Part shown: positions 60,531-64,000 of the stretch, in pieces | How positions within the stretch are numbered: position 1 is the stretch's first letter | Layout: every line of letters starts with the position of its first letter | Origin: Shinella zoogloeoides | Lineage (GTDB): Bacteria; Pseudomonadota; Alphaproteobacteria; Rhizobiales; Rhizobiaceae | Length of the DNA stretch: 64,000 nucleotides | Assembly: GCF_030733845.1 (NCBI RefSeq) | Contig: NZ_CP132311.1 | Location: 186,001-250,000 of the forward strand | Direction: 5' to 3' | The notes under the pieces: model-generated | Databases searched by the model: none | What the model was told of the DNA's origin: nothing | Seen by the model: the letters and a program-made list of their open reading frames with translations, nothing else | Position numbers and translations under genes: made by a program

Positions 60531-63500
60531 ATGCTGAAGCAGAGCTTTTCTCTCGAGGACAAGTATACGGCGGAGGAGGGAAGGATCTTCCTTTCCGGCA
60601 TCCAGGCGCTCGTGCGCCTGCCGATCGTTCAGATGCGGCGCGATCGCGCCGCGGGGCTGAACACCGCCGCATTCATCTCGGGTTATCGCGGATCGCCGCT
60701 CGGCGGCTATGACCAGCAGCTTGCGAAAGCCGGAAAGCACCTGGCGGCGCACGACGTCGTGTTCCGGCCCGGTGTGAACGAGGACCTGGCGGCGACCGCT
60801 GTCTGGGGCACGCAGCAACTGCACCTGTCGCCCGGCGCGCGCTACGATGGCGTTTCCGGCTACTGGTACGGCAAGGGGCCGGGCGTCGACCGCTGCGGCG
60901 ACGTGCTGAAGCACGCCAATGCCGCGGGCACCGCGAAACATGGCGGCGTGCTCTGTTTTGCCGGCGACGACCATTCGGCAAAGTCGTCCTCGATCCCGCA
61001 CCAGTCGGACCACGCCTTCATGTCGGCGCTGATCCCGGTGCTCTATCCGTCCTCGATCCACGAATTCGTCGAATACGGCCTGCTCGGCACGGCCATGTCG
61101 CGCTATTCCGGCTGCTGGGTCGGTATGAAGTTCATCTCCGATACCGTGGAGACGACGGCCTCGGTGGACCTTGCGGGCGAGCGCCGCCAGTTCGTGATCC
61201 CCGAAAATTTCGAGTTGCCGCCGGGCGGGCTCAACCTGCGCTGGCCCGATCCGCCGCTGCCGCAGGACGAGCGGCTGCAGACCTACAAGGGTTACGCCGC
61301 CATTGCGTTTGCCCGCGCCAACCGGGTTGACGAGGTGACGCATGACGTGCCGCGCGCCCGCTTCGGCATCATCGCCTCGGGCAAGGCCTATGAGGATGTG
61401 CTGCAGGCGCTGAAGGAGCTTTCGCTCGGACCGGCCGAGATGGCCGAGATCGGCATGCGCATCTACAAGGTCCGCATGCCCTGGCCGCTGGAGCCGGAGG
61501 GCGTGCGCGAATTCTCGCAGGGGCTCGAGGAGGTGCTGGTCGTCGAGGAACGCCGCGAGATCATCGAGAACCAGATCAAGCAGCAGCTCTTCAACTGGCA
61601 TCCCGGCGAACGGCCGCGTATCATCGGCAAGTTCGACCATCAGGATCATGCGTTCCTGCCGCTTTCTCAGGCGCTGACGGTGGGCATGGTGGCGCGGGCG
61701 ATCGCCGCGCGGCTCCTGCAATTCGAGTTCGACGCGGGCCTCAAGAAGGTGATCGCCGACGAGCTTGCCTATCTTCTGGAGCGCGAGAAGGTCCGCAAGA
61801 CCCATGCCGCGCCCATCGAGCGCGTGCCCTATTTCTGCTCGGGCTGTCCGCACAATAGCTCGACGAAAGTGCCGGAAGGCAGCCGGGCGACGGCAGGTAT
61901 CGGCTGTCACTACATGGTGCAGTGGATGGATCGCTCGACCGCCACCTTCACCCATATGGGCGCCGAGGGCGTGCCGTGGTCGGGCATCGCGCCGTTCACC
62001 GACGAGAAGCACATCTTCGTCAATCTCGGCGACGGCACCTACTACCATTCCGGCATCCTGGCGATCCGCCAGTCGGTCGCCGCCGGCGTCAACATCACCT
62101 ACAAGGTGCTCTACAACGACGCGGTGGCGATGACCGGCGGGCAGGCCGTGGACGGGCCGATCAGCCCCGAGGCGGTGACACGCCAGCTCTTCGACGAGGG
62201 CGTCGCGCCGATCTATCTCGTCTCCGACCACCCGGAAGCCTATTCGCCCTCCCTCCTCGCGCCCGGCGTCATCGTGCGCCATCGCGACGAGATGGACCGG
62301 GTGATGCGCGACATCCGCGAGGCGCCCGGCTGCTCGGCCATCGTCTATGTACAGGCCTGCGCGGCGGAAAAGCGCCGCCGGCGTTCGCGCGGCCTGATGG
62401 AGGACCCGCCGGTCCGCCTGATGATCAACCCGGCCGTCTGCGAAGGCTGCGGCGACTGTTCCACCCAGTCGAACTGCGTCTCCGTCGAACCGCTCGACAC
62501 GGAACTCGGCCGCAAGCGAAAGATCAACCAGTCGACCTGCAACAAGGACTATTCCTGCCTCAAGGGCTTCTGTCCGTCCTTCGTGACGGTGGAGGGCGGG
62601 CGGTTGCGCAAGGGCGCGCGCTCCAACCCTGATATGACCGGCGTTCCCGAGCCCGAGATCGTCCGCATCGGCGACCGTTCCTACAACATCGCCATCGCCG
62701 GCATCGGCGGCACGGGCATCCTGACCATCAGCGCCATCCTCGGCATGGCCGCCCATCTCGACGGCAAGTCGCCGATGATCCTGGACATGGCGGGCCTTGC
62801 CCAGAAGGGCGGGGCGGTGATGAGCCACCTGCGCATCGGCCTTCATGACCAGGACGTCTCCTCGCCGCGCATCATCACCGGCGGCGCCGACCTGCTGATC
62901 GCCGCCGACGACGTGGTGGCATCCTCCAAGGATGCGGTGACGCTCTGCGACCACCACCGCACGACGGGCGTCGTCAATACCCGGCTGACGCCGGTCGCCG
63001 ATTTCGTGCGCAACCGCGACTTCGACTTCCGCCGCCGTGATGTGGAAGGCACTGTACGCGCGGCGCTGCGTGAGACCTCGCATCTCTTCGACTTCACGAC
63101 GATCGCCGAGAAGGTCGCCGGCAATGCCATGGCGACGAACATCCTGATGACCGGCTTTGCCTGGCAGAAGGGGCTGATCCCGCTCACCCGCCAGTCCATC
63201 GAACAGGCGATCGTGTTGAACGGCGTCGCCGTGGATGCCACGCTCTCCGCCTTCGGCTGGGGGCGGCTGATCGCCGCCGACCCGGCCCGCGCCGAACGCC
63301 TCCTGCATACGGGCAAGCCCGCCGAGACGCTGGAGACCATGGCAACGGAAGACCTCATCGCCCATCGCATGAAGCACCTCACAGCCTACCAGAACGCCGC
63401 GCTCGCCAGCCGCTACAAGGCGCTGGTCGACCGGGTGCGTGCGGCGGAACGGGTGCTCGGGCCGGACGACCGGCTGACGCGCACTGTAGCGCATGTCTAC

Positions 63501-63974
63501 GCCCAGCTCCTTGCCTACAAGGACGAATATGAGGTGGCGCGGCTCTTCAGCGATCCCTCCTTCAAGGCGGGTCTGGCCGAGCAGTTCGAGGGCCAGTACA
63601 AAATCGCCTTCAACCTCGCGCCGCCCTTCCTCAAGGGGGAGGACGCGAACGGGCGGCCGCGCAAGCGCCGCTTCGGCCGCTGGATGCTGCCGGCCTTCGG
63701 CCTTCTCGCCGGTCTCAAGGGTCTGCGCGGCACCGCCTTCGATCCGTTCGGCCGCACCGCCGAGCGCCGCATGGAGCGCCGGCTCATCGCCGACTACGAG
63801 GCGCAAGTGGCGCATGTGCTGCAGGCCCTTCGCCGCGAAACCCTCGACGCCGCCATTGCGCTTCTTTCGCTTTACGGCGAGATTCGCGGTTATGGTCCGG
63901 TGAAGGAGGCGGCGGCGGAGCGGGCGAAGGCGCGCGAGGCGGAAATGCGCAAGGCATTCGATATGGCAGGATAG
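60531..63974 (+). CDS. indolepyruvate ferredoxin oxidoreductase (fused alpha/beta, IorAB type)
   Basis: 1147 residues after a GGAGGAAGTC SD. In order: pyrimidine-binding domain (FISGYRGSPLGGYDQQL, PGVNEDLAATAVWG), TPP-binding domain with CSGCPHNSSTKVPEG and NLGDGTYYHSG...YNDAVAMTGGQ, a ferredoxin-like cluster segment CEGCGDCSTQSNC and CNKDYSCLKGFCPSF, and a gamma domain (AIAGIGGTGILTISAILGMAAHLDGK). The C-terminus is the DUF6537-type helical extension. It oxidatively decarboxylates aryl pyruvates such as indolepyruvate from Trp, Phe or Tyr breakdown, giving aryl-CoA and reduced ferredoxin. Single-polypeptide versions are typical of aerobic proteobacteria. Confidence 0.93.
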   Translation: MLKQSFSLEDKYTAEEGRIFLSGIQALVRLPIVQMRRDRAAGLNTAAFISGYRGSPLGGYDQQLAKAGKHLAAHDVVFRPGVNEDLAATAVWGTQQLHLSPGARYDGVSGYWYGKGPGVDRCGDVLKHANAAGTAKHGGVLCFAGDDHSAKSSSIPHQSDHAFMSALIPVLYPSSIHEFVEYGLLGTAMSRYSGCWVGMKFISDTVETTASVDLAGERRQFVIPENFELPPGGLNLRWPDPPLPQDERLQTYKGYAAIAFARANRVDEVTHDVPRARFGIIASGKAYEDVLQALKELSLGPAEMAEIGMRIYKVRMPWPLEPEGVREFSQGLEEVLVVEERREIIENQIKQQLFNWHPGERPRIIGKFDHQDHAFLPLSQALTVGMVARAIAARLLQFEFDAGLKKVIADELAYLLEREKVRKTHAAPIERVPYFCSGCPHNSSTKVPEGSRATAGIGCHYMVQWMDRSTATFTHMGAEGVPWSGIAPFTDEKHIFVNLGDGTYYHSGILAIRQSVAAGVNITYKVLYNDAVAMTGGQAVDGPISPEAVTRQLFDEGVAPIYLVSDHPEAYSPSLLAPGVIVRHRDEMDRVMRDIREAPGCSAIVYVQACAAEKRRRRSRGLMEDPPVRLMINPAVCEGCGDCSTQSNCVSVEPLDTELGRKRKINQSTCNKDYSCLKGFCPSFVTVEGGRLRKGARSNPDMTGVPEPEIVRIGDRSYNIAIAGIGGTGILTISAILGMAAHLDGKSPMILDMAGLAQKGGAVMSHLRIGLHDQDVSSPRIITGGADLLIAADDVVASSKDAVTLCDHHRTTGVVNTRLTPVADFVRNRDFDFRRRDVEGTVRAALRETSHLFDFTTIAEKVAGNAMATNILMTGFAWQKGLIPLTRQSIEQAIVLNGVAVDATLSAFGWGRLIAADPARAERLLHTGKPAETLETMATEDLIAHRMKHLTAYQNAALASRYKALVDRVRAAERVLGPDDRLTRTVAHVYAQLLAYKDEYEVARLFSDPSFKAGLAEQFEGQYKIAFNLAPPFLKGEDANGRPRKRRFGRWMLPAFGLLAGLKGLRGTAFDPFGRTAERRMERRLIADYEAQVAHVLQALRRETLDAAIALLSLYGEIRGYGPVKEAAAERAKAREAEMRKAFDMAG

Positions 63975-64000
63975 GAAAAGGCAGTCGCCTGAACGACTGC

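Noticed and set aside
60222..63815. Long open frame antisense to the indolepyruvate oxidoreductase gene
   Set aside because: Same reasoning: complementary-frame artefact of a GC-rich gene with a complete, conserved product on the plus strand.

Overview
The window is a 64 kb piece of a high-GC alphaproteobacterial chromosome. Gene content and order point to the Rhizobiaceae (a Rhizobium/Ensifer/Shinella-type genome). The markers are the block murA - DUF2948 - hisD - UPF0262 - low-molecular-weight phosphatase - infA - maf - yacG - tRNA-Phe, a PodJ-type polarity protein, the TauE/SafE + TIGR02186-type membrane pair, and two copies of a RIME-like rhizobial intergenic repeat. The genus cannot be fixed from the sequence alone. 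No phage, insertion sequence, CRISPR array or rRNA gene was seen; two tRNA genes are present (Phe-GAA and Thr-GGT).

Layout. 1-2 kb: the end of a sensor kinase gene, a lone receiver and a receiver-HisKA_2 kinase, then a tiny secreted protein. 2.3-9.2 kb: a VOC protein, a methyltransferase and a beta-oxidation operon (acyl-CoA dehydrogenase, thiolase, a Tat-exported protein, hydratase/3-hydroxyacyl-CoA dehydrogenase) behind a strong palindromic operator. 9.6-13.5 kb: PodJ-like protein. 13.9-18.2 kb: TSUP transporter pair, divergent HxlR regulator/reductase, PQQ-type sugar dehydrogenase. 18.2-27.4 kb: PdeM nuclease and DEXH helicase, YitT membrane protein, TPR-methyltransferase, DUF6460, CAP lipoprotein, MATE pump, DUF2934, pyrD-DUF952. 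27.5-32.8 kb: a small secreted protein, a CrbS/CrbR-like two-component pair arranged tail to tail, and mscL.

32.9-42.1 kb is a catabolic island for an arginine-like compound. An AruH/AruI-like aminotransferase and TPP decarboxylase, a TetR regulator and a dimethylargininase-like hydrolase face a polar amino acid ABC importer and an M20 amidohydrolase. 42.1-43.9 kb carries a long AT-rich regulatory region and then four tandem copies of a small exported protein with a GDYYQGV motif. This is the least explained part of the window. 44.0-46.6 kb is a cyanide-insensitive-type bd quinol oxidase operon with its small subunit. A strong unassigned hairpin element follows, and then chorismate mutase and galE.

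48.2-56.3 kb is mostly housekeeping (AAA ATPase, aminotransferase, tRNA-Phe, yacG, maf, infA, phosphatase, UPF0262, hisD, DUF2948, murA, tRNA-Thr). 56.3-64 kb carries a divergent AraC regulator/MFS pump, a FAH-family sugar-acid dehydratase-like enzyme with an Lrp regulator, and a large fused indolepyruvate ferredoxin oxidoreductase.
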